Assembly: GCF_004342585.1 (NCBI RefSeq)
Contig: NZ_SLZQ01000002.1
Coordinates: 372,001-436,000, forward strand
Direction of reading: 5' to 3'
Source of the DNA: Paucimonas lemoignei
Lineage (GTDB): Bacteria; Pseudomonadota; Gammaproteobacteria; Burkholderiales; Burkholderiaceae_D
Length of the DNA stretch: 64,000 nucleotides
Numbering within the stretch: position 1 is the stretch's first letter; each line of letters begins with the position of its first letter. The notes below the pieces were generated by a model, which saw nothing but the letters and a program-made list of their open reading frames with translations, was not told the DNA's origin and did no database searches. The translations under genes and the position numbers were made by a program. Below are positions 46,161-56,785 of the stretch, one piece after another.

Positions 46161-46940
46161 ATGTACGGCTTATTAGCTCTTAAACTCACGCTTGTTCCTT
46201 CCCTGATCGCCGCAGTAACGTTCGCAGGCCGCCGCTGGGGCGCCAGTGTAGCCGGATGCTTGGCTGCCTTTCCCGTGGTTGCAGGGCCGATTCTCTTTTT
46301 CGTCGCGATCGAGCAAGGCCAGTCCTTTGCCGCCCATGCTGCAACCGCGGCGATCCTGGCTGTGGCCGGCAATATCGGTTTCGGCATTGCCTACAGCTGG
46401 GTGTCGCGGACACGATCCTGGTTCCTGAGCCTGAGCGCCGGCTGGGCTGCGTATTTAGGTGTCATTGTTCCCTCCATCCTCTTGGAGGTGTCGTCCTTGC
46501 AGGCGGCTGTTTTGACGATGGTATTTCTATCGCTAGCGTCCAGGCTGTATCCGCAGGCTTTGCCGAATGTGCCTTCTTCAGGCAAGCCGAGATCGGATGT
46601 GGCGTATCGAATGCTTGCCGGCCTGGTTCTTGTGCTTGCCGTTACGGTGTTTTCGGGCAGTCTAGGACCGCGCCTCGCGGGCTTGCTTGCCGTGTTTCCC
46701 GTGATGGGCAGCGTGCTGGCGGTGTTCTCGCACCGGAATGTCAGTCAACCATTCGCCGTTGGGCTGCTGAAAGGCATGGTGCAGGGCTTTTTTGCATTCA
46801 CGATGTTTTGCTGGGTGCTGGCGACGCTGCTGGAAAGCCAATCGATTGCTGTCAGCTTCATGATGGCGCTGGCAGCAGCGGTCGTGGTGCAGGCGGTGTT
46901 AATGCGCCGGCAGCCACGGCCGAATTCCAAGGGTGGCTGA
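46161..46940 (+). CDS. Membrane protein of unknown function with internal duplication
   Basis: A 259-residue, strongly hydrophobic protein with about eight predicted spans and no recognised catalytic motif. Two halves look alike: GASVAGCLAAFPVVAGPILFF (about 27-47) matches GPRLAGLLAVFPVMGSVLAVF (about 170-190), each at the end of a span. This suggests an inverted or direct repeat fold, as in many small transporters; GlpM-like proteins are a possible relation. It lacks a clear ribosome site. It lies alone between recQ and glnE. Confidence 0.72.
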   Translation: MYGLLALKLTLVPSLIAAVTFAGRRWGASVAGCLAAFPVVAGPILFFVAIEQGQSFAAHAATAAILAVAGNIGFGIAYSWVSRTRSWFLSLSAGWAAYLGVIVPSILLEVSSLQAAVLTMVFLSLASRLYPQALPNVPSSGKPRSDVAYRMLAGLVLVLAVTVFSGSLGPRLAGLLAVFPVMGSVLAVFSHRNVSQPFAVGLLKGMVQGFFAFTMFCWVLATLLESQSIAVSFMMALAAAVVVQAVLMRRQPRPNSKGG

Positions 46941-47046
46941 TGATCGCGGCAGGCATGTCGCCAGGTGCGTATCGGTATGCGCAAACGGTGCGGGGCCGAG
47001 TCGGAGGCCGGCAATGGACTCAATGCCAACCTCGAGGCAAGCTCAG

Positions 47047-49767
47047 CTAGGCGAAGATTTCCGCCCAGAGCTGAGTGACCGCCGTTACGTCCTTTTCCAC
47101 GCGCTGCGGCGCAACACGCGCCTTGTCGGCGCCCTGCAGGCGGACCTGGTGCTGCAGTTTTCTGAACTTGCGGTAGGCATCGGCGGTTTTTTCCGCCAAT
47201 TCGCTATTGATCAGCCCCAGTTTGCCGCATAGCTTGAGCAAAGCGATATTGCCGATGTCCGGCACCAGTTCGGCATATTGGGCTGCATGGCGCAGGATCA
47301 GGTACTGCACCATGAACTCGATATCGATCATGCCGCCTTCGTCATGTTTCAGGTCGAACAGCGTGCTCGCATTCGGGTGCGCTTCGCGGAGCCGTTTTCG
47401 CATGGCCAGCACTTCGTGTTTCAGGCTGGCTTCCTCGCGCGGCTTGCGCAGCACGGCTTCGCGGATCGATTCAAACCTGGCGCCTATGTCGGCATCGCCG
47501 GCACAGAAGCGTGCGCGCGTCAGGGCCTGGTGCTCCCATAACCAGGCCGATTCCATCTGATATTTTTCGAAGGAGGTGACGCTGGTTACCAGCAGGCCGC
47601 TGGCGCCATCCGGACGCAAGGCGATATCCACATCGAACAGGATGCCGGCGGCGGTATGGCTGGTCATCCAGGTAATGAAACGCTGCGCCAGCTTGGAATA
47701 ATATGCCGGCGCTTCCTGGTCGTCGTCGTCATACAGGAAGATGACATCGAGGTCCGAAGCATAGCCGAGTTCCTTGCCGCCCAGCTTGCCATAGGCGATG
47801 ACCGCGAATTTGGGTACTTCGCGATGGCGTTTCGGTATCGTTTGCCAGGCTGCCTTGACGGTAGCGCCGACGAGGATATCCGCCAGACACGACAAGTGGT
47901 CGGCAAGACGTTCCACGCTCAAGTCTCCTTCGAGGTCTTGCGCGAGCAGACGCATCAATTGCGCATGATGCATTTCACGCAGGGTATCCATCTGCCGTTC
48001 GGTATCGCCTTCGGTGGCATCCATCTGTCGCTGCAGCTCCGCAGAAAAAGCCGACCAGTCGGGCGCTGCCCTGAGCGTGCGGTCATCGAGCAATTCATCG
48101 AGCAGGATAGGATGACGCGTCAGGTATTGCGCCGCCCAGCCGCTGGAGTGCATCATGCGCACGACGCGCCGCAGGGCATGCGGATATTCCGTCAGCAAGG
48201 CAAGGTAAGCGGCGCGCCTGGCGATCGTCTCGAAGAAATCCAGCAAGCGGTTGAGCGTGTCGTTCTGCGCATCGGGACAGGAGGCGACCAGCGGCAGCGC
48301 GCTGTTGATGAGTGCGATGACGCGATTGCGGCTGGCCTCGGGCAAGGATTGCAGGCGACTTGATTGCAGCGTCGTCAGCAGGCGCTGTGCGGCCTCGCGT
48401 GGATTGGTATAGCCCAATCCCTCGAGCGAGGTCTGCAGCGAATCCAGGTCATCGTTCGGCGCCAGCGTTACCTGGCTTGCCGCCTGGTTGTCTTCCTTGT
48501 CGCCTTCCTGGCCGCTCTTTTCCGCGAAGATGGCATCGAAGCTCGCGGCGACAAACTTGCGGCGCGTTTCGAGCGCGTCCAAAAGGGCTGCCGTATCGGC
48601 ATAGCCCATCATGTTGGCGACCACCAGGCGGTCCTCGTCGCTGACCGGCAGCGTATGGGTCTGGGCATCTTCCAGGTACTGCAGGCGGTGTTCCAGGTTG
48701 CGCAGGAAGGTATAGGCTTCCAGCAGCTGATCCACTTCATCCGGATCGAGCAATTGTTTCGCAGCCAGCGTGCGCAGGGTGGTGCGGGTAGAGCGGTCGC
48801 GCAACTCGGTGTCGCGACCGCCGCGGATCAGCTGGAAAACCTGCGACAGGAATTCGATTTCGCGGATGCCGCCGCGCCCCAGCTTGACGTTGTGACTGCG
48901 TTCCGGATGGCGGGTCTCCTGGCGCACGACTTCGGCGCGGATCTGCGCATGCATGCCGCGCATGGCTTCGATGGCGCCGAAATCCAGATAGCGCCGGTAG
49001 ACGAACGGCTTAATGATCGCTTCCAGCGCCGCGATTTCATCCGGGTCGCCGGTCAGCGCGCGTGCCTTTACCCAGGCATACCGCTCCCATTCCCGGCCCT
49101 GCACCAGCAGATATTCCTCCACCATGCCGAAGCTGGCAACCAGCGGTCCGGAATTGCCGTTCGGCCGCAAGGCCATGTCGACCCGGAAGGTGAAGCCATC
49201 CTCGGTGATGTCGGCGATATCCTTGATCAGGCGCTTGCCCAGGCGTGTAAAGAATTCATGGTTGGACAGCGACTTCTGGTCAGGTTGAGTCGTTTGCGTT
49301 TCGCCATCTTCCGGATAGACAAAGATCAGGTCGATATCGGACGAGACATTCAGCTCGCCGCCACCCAGCTTGCCCATGCCCAGAACAATGAGGTCTTGCC
49401 GCTTGCCTGAATCCTGGCCGATCGGCGTGCCATGGCGTTCGATGAATTCCTCGGTAAGCGCGGTGACGTGGTGTTGCACGGCGAATTCCGCCAGGCTGGT
49501 CATGGTACTGACCACTTCAGCCAGATCGGCCTTGCCCGACAGGTCGCGCTCAATCAGGACGGCAATCGCCAAGTTGCGCAAACGCCGCATGGCACGCGGC
49601 AAAGGCATGCCTGCTGCTGTTTCATTTTGTAAAACTTTGGCAAAAACCGCCGGGCCAAGCGATAATCCGGCTACGCTTGCCAGTTGCTCTGGCCTGGCCG
49701 GATCGGCAGCCAGCCAGCGGGAATAAAACCGTGAGGCGACGGCACCAGTCAAGGAATGAGTTGTCAT
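47047..49767 (-). CDS. glnE: Bifunctional glutamine synthetase adenylyltransferase / deadenylase
   Basis: A 906-residue enzyme that switches glutamine synthetase off and on by adding or removing AMP under PII control. It has two nucleotidyltransferase domains. The N-terminal domain has VLGMGKLGGGELNVSSDIDLIFVY, and the C-terminal one has VIAYGKLGGKELGYASDLDVIFLYDDD; both keep the DxD-type metal site. A helical linker joins them. The ATG at 49767 (MTTHSLTGAVASRFYSRWL) is the sensible start; the open frame goes 24 codons further. It is divergent from yhdP, a conserved neighbourhood in the group. Confidence 0.96.
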   Translation of the reverse strand: MTTHSLTGAVASRFYSRWLAADPARPEQLASVAGLSLGPAVFAKVLQNETAAGMPLPRAMRRLRNLAIAVLIERDLSGKADLAEVVSTMTSLAEFAVQHHVTALTEEFIERHGTPIGQDSGKRQDLIVLGMGKLGGGELNVSSDIDLIFVYPEDGETQTTQPDQKSLSNHEFFTRLGKRLIKDIADITEDGFTFRVDMALRPNGNSGPLVASFGMVEEYLLVQGREWERYAWVKARALTGDPDEIAALEAIIKPFVYRRYLDFGAIEAMRGMHAQIRAEVVRQETRHPERSHNVKLGRGGIREIEFLSQVFQLIRGGRDTELRDRSTRTTLRTLAAKQLLDPDEVDQLLEAYTFLRNLEHRLQYLEDAQTHTLPVSDEDRLVVANMMGYADTAALLDALETRRKFVAASFDAIFAEKSGQEGDKEDNQAASQVTLAPNDDLDSLQTSLEGLGYTNPREAAQRLLTTLQSSRLQSLPEASRNRVIALINSALPLVASCPDAQNDTLNRLLDFFETIARRAAYLALLTEYPHALRRVVRMMHSSGWAAQYLTRHPILLDELLDDRTLRAAPDWSAFSAELQRQMDATEGDTERQMDTLREMHHAQLMRLLAQDLEGDLSVERLADHLSCLADILVGATVKAAWQTIPKRHREVPKFAVIAYGKLGGKELGYASDLDVIFLYDDDDQEAPAYYSKLAQRFITWMTSHTAAGILFDVDIALRPDGASGLLVTSVTSFEKYQMESAWLWEHQALTRARFCAGDADIGARFESIREAVLRKPREEASLKHEVLAMRKRLREAHPNASTLFDLKHDEGGMIDIEFMVQYLILRHAAQYAELVPDIGNIALLKLCGKLGLINSELAEKTADAYRKFRKLQHQVRLQGADKARVAPQRVEKDVTAVTQLWAEIFA

Positions 49768-49960
49768 AGGTAAATACAGTGATGAACGCCGAGCCAGGCT
49801 TGTAGCGTACAGGGCATCAATACAATTAATTGCAGGCAATGCATTATTTTTATAATTTCATTGTACGCCGGGTTTGTTCCCCAGCGCTGCCTCTGTCGCC
49901 AATTGTGGCCATTACTAAAGATAAAGCCTTCTGCCGGACAGAGACAACCAATTTCGATTG

Positions 49961-52900
49961 ATGCCAAGAGATCAAATCATTTCCACTTTGCCCACACGTA
50001 GACGCCTGGAAACCATGTGGGCATCTGTGCGTCGCGCCTATCGGCTTGCCAATCGTGCGACTTATCATTTGCTCGGCGCGGCATTCAAGGCCCTGGTCGT
50101 TGTTTATTTTCTATTTGCCCTGCTTATCCTGGCGCTGCGGTACATCGTTCTGCCGAATGTCGATGCTTACAAGCCTGAAATCGAACAGGTGGTCAGCCGG
50201 ACAATAGGCCGCCCCGTGGAGGCCGGCAGCTTGCAGGCGTCATGGCGCGGATTGCGGCCGCATCTCGTCCTTGGCAATGTCGTAATTCGCGATTCTGCCG
50301 GTCAGGCCGCGCTGGTATTGCCGAAAGTCTCCGCGACACTTTCCTGGTCATCCGTGATGGTGGCGGATTTGCGCCTGCGTCGCCTGGAAATCGAGCGTCC
50401 CGACATGGAAATCCGGCGGGACCGCAACGATATCCTGCATATCGGCGGCATCGAGGTCGACCTGCGGCAGAACGAAACAGGCGAGTCGCGCGGTCTGGAA
50501 TGGGTACTTCACCAGGAAGAAATTGCCATCCGCGGCGGTCGCCTGAGCTGGCTGGACGAAAAGCGCGGCGCTCCCGTGCTGAACCTGCAGGACATTGATT
50601 TTGTCCTGCGCAACCATTGGCGGCGTCATCGCTTTGCCTTGAAGGCAACCCCGCCAGCGAACTTTGCGGAGCCGCTGGATGTGCGCGCGGATTTCTACCA
50701 CCCGCATTTCGCCAAGCGGACTTCCGACATCAGCCGCTGGACCGGGCAATTGTATGCAGATTTACGCAATACCGATCTGTCGGCCTGGAAAGCCTATGTC
50801 GACTATCCGGTCGAACTGACGCAGGGGCGAGGTTCGGTCCGCGCCTGGCTGAAATTCGATCAGGCCCGGGTTGCCGATTTCAGCGCCGACCTGTCTCTCT
50901 TGGATGTCCACACCCGCTTGCGGCCGGACTTGCAAGCGCTGGACATGGTGCAGGTGAATGGCCGCATCTCGGTCAGGGAAGAAATCGATCCGCACCGGCA
51001 GGATGGCACGCCGACTTTCGGAAGCCATGGCCATGCCATTGCCCTGACCGATTTTTCTTTCACGACCAGGGAAGGCTTGGTATTTCCAAGCACGACCCTG
51101 ACTGAACGATATACGCCGGCAGCCAAGGGTCAGCCGGAAAAATTCGAGGTGAGCGCACGCTTGCTGGATTTGCATACGCTGGCCAACTTTGCCGAACGCC
51201 TGCCTTTGCCGGCAGGCCAGCGCGAAATGCTCAGTGACTTCATGCCGCGCGGGCAGTTGCGCGATTTTTCCGTGCAATGGCAAGGCAGCTATCCGGCACT
51301 GACCGCTTACCGAGTCAAAGGTATCTTTTCCGGCCTGAGCATGAATGCCCAGCCGCCGCGCCCGGCGCGTCCGGGTATCGGCAATCAGCCGGCCCAGGCG
51401 GCACTGCCGGCGATTCCCGGTTTCGAAAACCTGAGCGGCACGGTGGATGCCAGCGACAAGGGCGGCAATTTCCACGTGCTGTCGAAAGGGCTCAAGCTCG
51501 ATTTGCCAGGATATTTCAGCGAGCCGGTCATGCTGTTCGAGCAGTTCGACATGCAGGCCAACTGGACATTCCAGAAAGATCAGCAACTGCTGCTGGAAAT
51601 CGAGCGCATGGATGTGGTGCAGGATGGCCTCGTGGCTTCGCTGTCTGGGCGTCACCTGATGCCCCTGCAGGCCCGCGGCGCCACGCCTTTTGGCCATATC
51701 GACCTGACCGGCAGAATCGCCGAACTCGATTTGCGCAAGGTGGGACGCTATCTGCCGATGCAGACTCCGCAACATACGCGGGAATGGCTGGAAGGTGGTC
51801 TGCAAGGCGGCAAGGCACAAAATCTGGCGCTGAAAATAAAAGGCAATCTCGCCGATTTTCCTTTCCGTGCCGATCGCCCGGGCGCCAAGCCGACCGGCGA
51901 ATTCACGCTGAGCGGACGTATCGCCGATGGCCGCATCAATTACACGCCGGGCGAGCTTGCCGCGGATGGCAAGTCGCCGTTCTGGCCGATACTGGATGAC
52001 ATTCAGGGCACGATTACCTTTAATCGCGCACATCTGGAGATCAAGGCCGACAGCGCCAAAACCGGCGGCGCCGACCTGGCCAATGTGAAAGCGGTGATTC
52101 CGGATTTGCTGTCCGACCATCCCCAGCTGGATATCGATGGCCAGGCCGACGCCAGCCTGCAGGACTTCATCCAGTACGTCAATGCCAGCCCGGTGGCCGA
52201 ATGGATCGGCAACTTCACCGAGGAAAGCAAGGCATCCGGCAAGGCCAGGCTTGGATTAAAGCTGCAAATGCCGCTGAATCACGTCGAACAAACCAAAGTG
52301 CAGGGCACTCTGCAATTTCTCGGCAACGATATCGTGCTGTTCGATGGATTGCCGCAGATGTCGGATACGAGCGGCAAGCTGGAATTCAGCGAGCTTGGCG
52401 TCAATCTGCCCGGCGTGAAGACGACATTCCTTGGCGCGGCGTCGAGCATCACCGGCAGTACGCTAAAGGATGGCACCATCATCATCAAAGCCGCTGGCGG
52501 CTTGACTACCGATGGCTTGCGCAAAGCCTACCCGGACCCGGCCTTGCAGCAGGTGGGGCAGCGCATCAGCGGCAACACGCGCTATACCGCGCAGGTGCGA
52601 GTCAGGAAAGGCGGGCAAACGGATGTGACGGTTGAATCCAGCCTGCAAGGGATCGGCCTGAATTTTCCCGCACCCTTGCAAAAGGAACCTCGCGATTCCC
52701 TGCCGTTCAAGCTGGATCTGATCGCGAAGACAAGTCCGAATCCGCAAAGCAGCCGTGATGAAATCAGGGTCTCGGCCGGCAGTGCCATCGGCGCCTGGTA
52801 TGAACGGGAAAGACGGCATGAGAAAAATGCGGCATGGCGGATTCTACGTGGCGGCATTGGCATCAATGTCCCGCCGCCACAGCCGGACAGCGGCGTGATT

Positions 52901-54199
52901 GCCAATGTTAACTTGCCTTCCTTGAATATCGATGCCTGGAACAAGCTGGTATCGGGAATTCTCGACGCCGGCAAGCCCGTCGCGACAGCGGCAAAATCCT
53001 CGGCCGCTACAGCACAAGCAGGCGGGTCTAACCTGTCGTCGTATTTTGAACCGGAAGTGTTGGCTGCGCGGGCAAACGAGCTGATCATCGCCGGCAAGAA
53101 GCTCGATAACGTGGTGGTCGGTGCATCCCATCTGCAGGGAGCGTGGCAAGCCAATATCGATTCGGAGCAGGCGTCCGGTTACGTGACCTGGGAAGAATCC
53201 CGCTCCGGACGTGGACTGGGCAAGGTGACGGCGCGTCTGGCATCGCTGATCGTGCCTGAAGCGGCCGCGTCCGATGTGTCGGACCTGCTGGAAGGAAAAA
53301 AGGAAGCCGCGCAAATTCCGGCGCTGGATATTACCGCCGAAAATTTCGAACTGTTCGGCAAGCGCTTCGGCCATCTGGAGCTGCAGGCCCATAACATGAG
53401 GCCGGCCGGCGGCGTGCGCGAATGGCGGATCAACAGGCTTGCCATCCTGAATGCGGATGGCGAATTTCAGGCCAAGGGAAACTGGATCACGCGGGAAGGC
53501 AGCAGCCAGTCGAGCCTGGATTACACACTGGAGATCATCGACGCGGGCAAGCTGCTCGACCGTTTCGGCTTCAATAATGTACTGCGAGGCGGCAAGGGAA
53601 AGATGGAAGGACAACTGAGCTGGAAGGGCTTGCCTTTTGATCTCGATATCCCGTCGCTCGATGGCCGCCTAAGCCTGAATATCGGCTCCGGACAATTCCT
53701 CAAGGCCGATCCCGCCGCCGCCAAGCTGCTGGGCGTGCTGAGCCTGCAATCTTTGCCTCGCCGCTTGACACTGGACTTCCGCGATGTGTTCTCGCAGGGC
53801 TTTGCTTTCGATGGCATCGTCGGCACGGCCGCGATTTCCCGCGGCGTAGCCAAGACCGACAATTTCAAGATGCGTAGCGTCAGCGCCACCGTGCTTATGG
53901 ATGGCATGGCGGACATAGCCAGGGAAACCGCCAATCTGCATGTGGCCGTGATCCCCGAGATCAATGCAGGCGCCGCCTCGATCGTGTATGGTTTGGCTGT
54001 GAACCCTGTCATCGGGCTGGGCACTTTCCTGGCGCAGCTATTCCTGCGCGATCCGCTGATGAAGGCCTTTACCTTTGAATACCAGGTGGCAGGTCCATGG
54101 AAGGAGCCGGTGGTTACCAAGCTCAGCAGGAGAAGCGACCCTGCTTCAGGTACAGGGAATCCGGACAATGTCCCCGGCAACGTTGAATCTGTAAAATAA
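49961..54199 (+). CDS. yhdP: YhdP family AsmA-like envelope protein
   Basis: A 1412-residue protein: one N-terminal membrane span (about residues 35-60) followed by a very long, beta-rich periplasmic part, the layout of YhdP/TamB/AsmA bridge proteins, which carry phospholipid to the outer membrane in E. coli. The first repeat, VSRTIGRPVEAGSLQASWRGLRPHLVLGNVVIRD, and the C-terminal AsmA-like region, FAFDGIVGTAAISRGVAKTDNFKMRSVSATVLMDG, are typical. ATG at 49961 is used; TTG at 49958 or ATG at 50015 are alternatives. nit1 follows after 4 nt. Confidence 0.9.
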   Translation: MPRDQIISTLPTRRRLETMWASVRRAYRLANRATYHLLGAAFKALVVVYFLFALLILALRYIVLPNVDAYKPEIEQVVSRTIGRPVEAGSLQASWRGLRPHLVLGNVVIRDSAGQAALVLPKVSATLSWSSVMVADLRLRRLEIERPDMEIRRDRNDILHIGGIEVDLRQNETGESRGLEWVLHQEEIAIRGGRLSWLDEKRGAPVLNLQDIDFVLRNHWRRHRFALKATPPANFAEPLDVRADFYHPHFAKRTSDISRWTGQLYADLRNTDLSAWKAYVDYPVELTQGRGSVRAWLKFDQARVADFSADLSLLDVHTRLRPDLQALDMVQVNGRISVREEIDPHRQDGTPTFGSHGHAIALTDFSFTTREGLVFPSTTLTERYTPAAKGQPEKFEVSARLLDLHTLANFAERLPLPAGQREMLSDFMPRGQLRDFSVQWQGSYPALTAYRVKGIFSGLSMNAQPPRPARPGIGNQPAQAALPAIPGFENLSGTVDASDKGGNFHVLSKGLKLDLPGYFSEPVMLFEQFDMQANWTFQKDQQLLLEIERMDVVQDGLVASLSGRHLMPLQARGATPFGHIDLTGRIAELDLRKVGRYLPMQTPQHTREWLEGGLQGGKAQNLALKIKGNLADFPFRADRPGAKPTGEFTLSGRIADGRINYTPGELAADGKSPFWPILDDIQGTITFNRAHLEIKADSAKTGGADLANVKAVIPDLLSDHPQLDIDGQADASLQDFIQYVNASPVAEWIGNFTEESKASGKARLGLKLQMPLNHVEQTKVQGTLQFLGNDIVLFDGLPQMSDTSGKLEFSELGVNLPGVKTTFLGAASSITGSTLKDGTIIIKAAGGLTTDGLRKAYPDPALQQVGQRISGNTRYTAQVRVRKGGQTDVTVESSLQGIGLNFPAPLQKEPRDSLPFKLDLIAKTSPNPQSSRDEIRVSAGSAIGAWYERERRHEKNAAWRILRGGIGINVPPPQPDSGVIANVNLPSLNIDAWNKLVSGILDAGKPVATAAKSSAATAQAGGSNLSSYFEPEVLAARANELIIAGKKLDNVVVGASHLQGAWQANIDSEQASGYVTWEESRSGRGLGKVTARLASLIVPEAAASDVSDLLEGKKEAAQIPALDITAENFELFGKRFGHLELQAHNMRPAGGVREWRINRLAILNADGEFQAKGNWITREGSSQSSLDYTLEIIDAGKLLDRFGFNNVLRGGKGKMEGQLSWKGLPFDLDIPSLDGRLSLNIGSGQFLKADPAAAKLLGVLSLQSLPRRLTLDFRDVFSQGFAFDGIVGTAAISRGVAKTDNFKMRSVSATVLMDGMADIARETANLHVAVIPEINAGAASIVYGLAVNPVIGLGTFLAQLFLRDPLMKAFTFEYQVAGPWKEPVVTKLSRRSDPASGTGNPDNVPGNVESVK

Positions 54200-54203
54200 T
54201 GCC

Positions 54204-55025
54204 ATGACTAATTCAATACAAAACAAGGCTGTCAAAGTCGCCGCAGTGCAGATGGTTTCGACGCCTGTGGTGGAAGAGAATTTCACAACCGCGCGCCGCC
54301 TGATTGCCGATGCGGTCGGGCAGGGGGCGCAACTGGTGCTGCTGCCGGAATACTGGCCGGTCATGGGCATGCAGGATGTGGACAAGGTCAAGCTGGCCGA
54401 GGCGCTCGATGGCGGCCCGATCCAGCAATTCATGTCGGCGATCGCCCGTGAGCACGGCATCTGGCTGATCGGCGGCACGCTGCCGCTGGTGGCGCAGGAG
54501 GCGGGCAAGGTCATGAATGCCACGCTGGTGTACGGGCCGGATGGCGCGATGGTGTCACGGTACGACAAGATCCACCTGTTCAGCTTTACCAAGGGCGAGG
54601 AATCCTACGACGAGTCGAAAACCATCGTGCATGGCAAGGATGTCACGGTCTTCGGCGCGCCTTTCGGCGAGGTCGGCCTGTCGGTCTGCTACGACTTGCG
54701 CTTCCCGGAACTCTATCGCGCCATGGGGCCGGTGTCGCTGATCGTCGTGCCGGCAGCGTTCACCTATACGACGGGACGCGCGCACTGGGAAATCCTGTTG
54801 CGCGCCCGCGCCATCGAAAATCAGTGCTATGTCCTCGCAGCTGCCCAGGGAGGCAAGCATGTCAACGGCCGTCGTACCTGGGGACATAGCATGCTGGTCG
54901 ATCCCTGGGGCGAGATCAAGGCGGTCTTGCCGGAAGGCGAGGGCGTGGTGCTGGGCGATATCGATGCCGCCGAACTGGCACGCGTACGTGAGAACTTGCC
55001 AGCATTGCGCCATCGCAAGTTATAA
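54204..55025 (+). CDS. Nitrilase superfamily amidase, Nit1-like (deaminated glutathione amidase)
   Basis: A 273-residue carbon-nitrogen hydrolase. The Glu-Lys-Cys triad is visible in LLPEYWPVMG, YDKIHLFSFTKGEE and GLSVCYDLRFPELYRAMG. These features and length fit Nit1, a metabolite-repair enzyme that hydrolyses deaminated glutathione. It sits 4 nt after yhdP and before tldD, an order seen across Burkholderiales. TAAAAT lies 6 nt before the ATG inside the end of yhdP, but a usable -35 is lacking. Confidence 0.9.
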   Translation: MTNSIQNKAVKVAAVQMVSTPVVEENFTTARRLIADAVGQGAQLVLLPEYWPVMGMQDVDKVKLAEALDGGPIQQFMSAIAREHGIWLIGGTLPLVAQEAGKVMNATLVYGPDGAMVSRYDKIHLFSFTKGEESYDESKTIVHGKDVTVFGAPFGEVGLSVCYDLRFPELYRAMGPVSLIVVPAAFTYTTGRAHWEILLRARAIENQCYVLAAAQGGKHVNGRRTWGHSMLVDPWGEIKAVLPEGEGVVLGDIDAAELARVRENLPALRHRKL

Positions 55026-55141
55026 GCTCTCCATCATGGCGATGCCTCGGCAAGGCGGCAGCACCGCTTTGCAGGATGCTCTACAATGAGTTTTTGCCCG
55101 GCTGATTTTCCGGTCCGGTAACTTTTACTTTCAGCGCGCAC

Positions 55142-56602
55142 ATGAAACCATTCGAACCCAATCTCGCTACGCTTGCCACTGCCCGCGACATCCTGCTCAC
55201 GCCATTCGGCCTGGATGAATCGAAGCTGCTGACCGCGCTGGGCACCATGTTCACGCACAAGGTCGATTACGCCGACCTGTATTTCCAGTTCACGAAGAAT
55301 GAAGGCTGGAGCCTGGAAGAGGGAATCGTCAAGACCGGCAGCTTCTCGATCGATCAGGGCGTCGGTGTGCGCGCGGTGTCGGGCGACAAGACGGCGTTTT
55401 CCTATTCCGACGAGATTTCCGAGCGCGCGCTGAATGAGGCTGCTGCGGCGACGCGTACCATCGCACGCCAGGGTGCGGGCAAGATCCAGGTGGCGCAAGC
55501 CATCCAGCCGGGCGGCGGGCGCAACCTGTACTTGCCGAACGATCCGCTGGTGTCGCTGGACGCCACCCAGAAAGTCAAGCTGCTGGAAAAGGTGGAGCGC
55601 ATTGCCCGTGCGCGCGATCCGCGCGTAGTGCAGGTCATGGCCGGTTTGGCCGGTGAATACGATGTCGTGCTGGTGGTGCGCAGCGATGGCGTGCTCGCCG
55701 CCGATATCCGTCCCCTGGTGCGCCTGTCCGTCACCGTTATTGCCGAACAGGATGGCCGGCGCGAGGTCGGCTCTTCCGGCGGCGGTGGGCGCTACCGCTA
55801 CGATTACTTCACCGATGAACTGCTGGAAAAATATGCGACCGAAGCGGTGAATTCCGCGCTGGTCAATCTGGATGCGCGCCCTGCGCCGGCCGGCCCGATG
55901 ACCGTTGTGCTGGGTAATGGCTGGCCAGGCGTATTGCTGCACGAAGCAATCGGTCATGGACTAGAAGGCGATTTCAACCGCAAGGGTTCGAGCACCTTCT
56001 CCGGTCGCATCGGCGAGCGCGTCGCCGCCAAGGGCGTGACGGTGGTGGATGACGGCACTCTGGCGGATCGCCGCGGCTCGCTCAACATGGATGACGAAGG
56101 CAATCCGACCCAGTGCACCACGCTGATCGAGGATGGCATCCTGAAGGGCTATATCCAGGACACGCTGAACGCGCGCCTGATGAAGATGGCGATCACAGGC
56201 AACGCGCGCCGCGAATCCTTCGCCCACCTGCCGATGCCGCGCATGACCAATACCTACATGCTGGCCGGCGACAAGGATCCGGCGGAAATCATCGCATCGG
56301 TCAAGAATGGCCTTTATGCCGTGAACTTCGGCGGTGGCCAGGTCGACATCACCAACGGCAAGTTCGTGTTCTCGGCCAGCGAAGCCTACATGATCGAGGA
56401 TGGCAAGGTGACTTACCCGGTCAAGGGCGCGACCCTGATCGGTAATGGCCCGGAAGTCCTGAATCGGGTATCGATGATCGGCAATGACATGAAGCTGGAC
56501 CCGGGCATCGGCGTCTGCGGCAAGGAAGGACAGAGCGTACCGGTTGGCGTCGGCCAGCCGACCATGCGCATCGACGGCATGACGGTCGGCGGTACAGCAT
56601 AA
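55142..56602 (+). CDS. tldD: Metalloprotease TldD
   Basis: A 486-residue subunit of the TldD/TldE protease, involved in microcin maturation and small peptide breakdown in E. coli. The zinc motif HEAIGH (His267, Glu268, His272) lies in [21 protein letters not shown], with the later [21 protein letters not shown] segment that closes the site. The N-terminal part (TLYF-like [17 protein letters not shown]) matches the family. TACAAT at 55082-55087 is a candidate -10. tldE/pmbA is not in the window. A terminator follows. Confidence 0.96.
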   Translation: MKPFEPNLATLATARDILLTPFGLDESKLLTALGTMFTHKVDYADLYFQFTKNEGWSLEEGIVKTGSFSIDQGVGVRAVSGDKTAFSYSDEISERALNEAAAATRTIARQGAGKIQVAQAIQPGGGRNLYLPNDPLVSLDATQKVKLLEKVERIARARDPRVVQVMAGLAGEYDVVLVVRSDGVLAADIRPLVRLSVTVIAEQDGRREVGSSGGGGRYRYDYFTDELLEKYATEAVNSALVNLDARPAPAGPMTVVLGNGWPGVLLHEAIGHGLEGDFNRKGSSTFSGRIGERVAAKGVTVVDDGTLADRRGSLNMDDEGNPTQCTTLIEDGILKGYIQDTLNARLMKMAITGNARRESFAHLPMPRMTNTYMLAGDKDPAEIIASVKNGLYAVNFGGGQVDITNGKFVFSASEAYMIEDGKVTYPVKGATLIGNGPEVLNRVSMIGNDMKLDPGIGVCGKEGQSVPVGVGQPTMRIDGMTVGGTA

Positions 56603-56604
56603 GG

Positions 56605-56633
56605 AAATGCCCGGCAAAGGCCCGGGCATTTTT
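56605..56633 (+). terminator. Intrinsic terminator of tldD
   Basis: AAATGCCCGG (56605-56614) and CCGGGCATTT (56622-56631) form a 10-bp perfect stem, followed by more Ts. Confidence 0.9.
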
Positions 56634-56713
56634 GCTAAAATGGGACACAAACTTGCCAAGAGGCTCGATTTGTAGCAATATTTCCCCATCAGCGAAGTAT
56701 TTTGGTAATCCCG

Positions 56714-56785
56714 ATGACAATCGCCCGCTTTTATTTCTGGTTTTACTTTAGCTATTCCAGCCCGATGGCGGTGGAAAAGCGGTAA
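56714..56785 (+). CDS. Aromatic-rich leader peptide of aroG
   Basis: A 23-codon ORF, ATG at 56714, TAA at 56783. It starts MTIAR, then FYFWFYFSY (residues 6-14), then SSPMAVEKR. Eight of nine consecutive codons encode Phe, Tyr or Trp (four Phe, three Tyr, one Trp), a density expected only of an attenuation leader such as pheL. Its ribosome site is weak. It lies between a terminator for tldD and the attenuator hairpin in front of aroG. I infer that stalling for charged Phe/Tyr/Trp tRNA controls aroG. Confidence 0.85.
   Translation: MTIARFYFWFYFSYSSPMAVEKR

Noticed and set aside
54192-54197. TAAAAT just before the nitrilase ATG as another leaderless promoter
   Set aside because: It lies in the end of yhdP, has no -35, and the genes are only 4 nt apart, so readthrough from yhdP explains expression.
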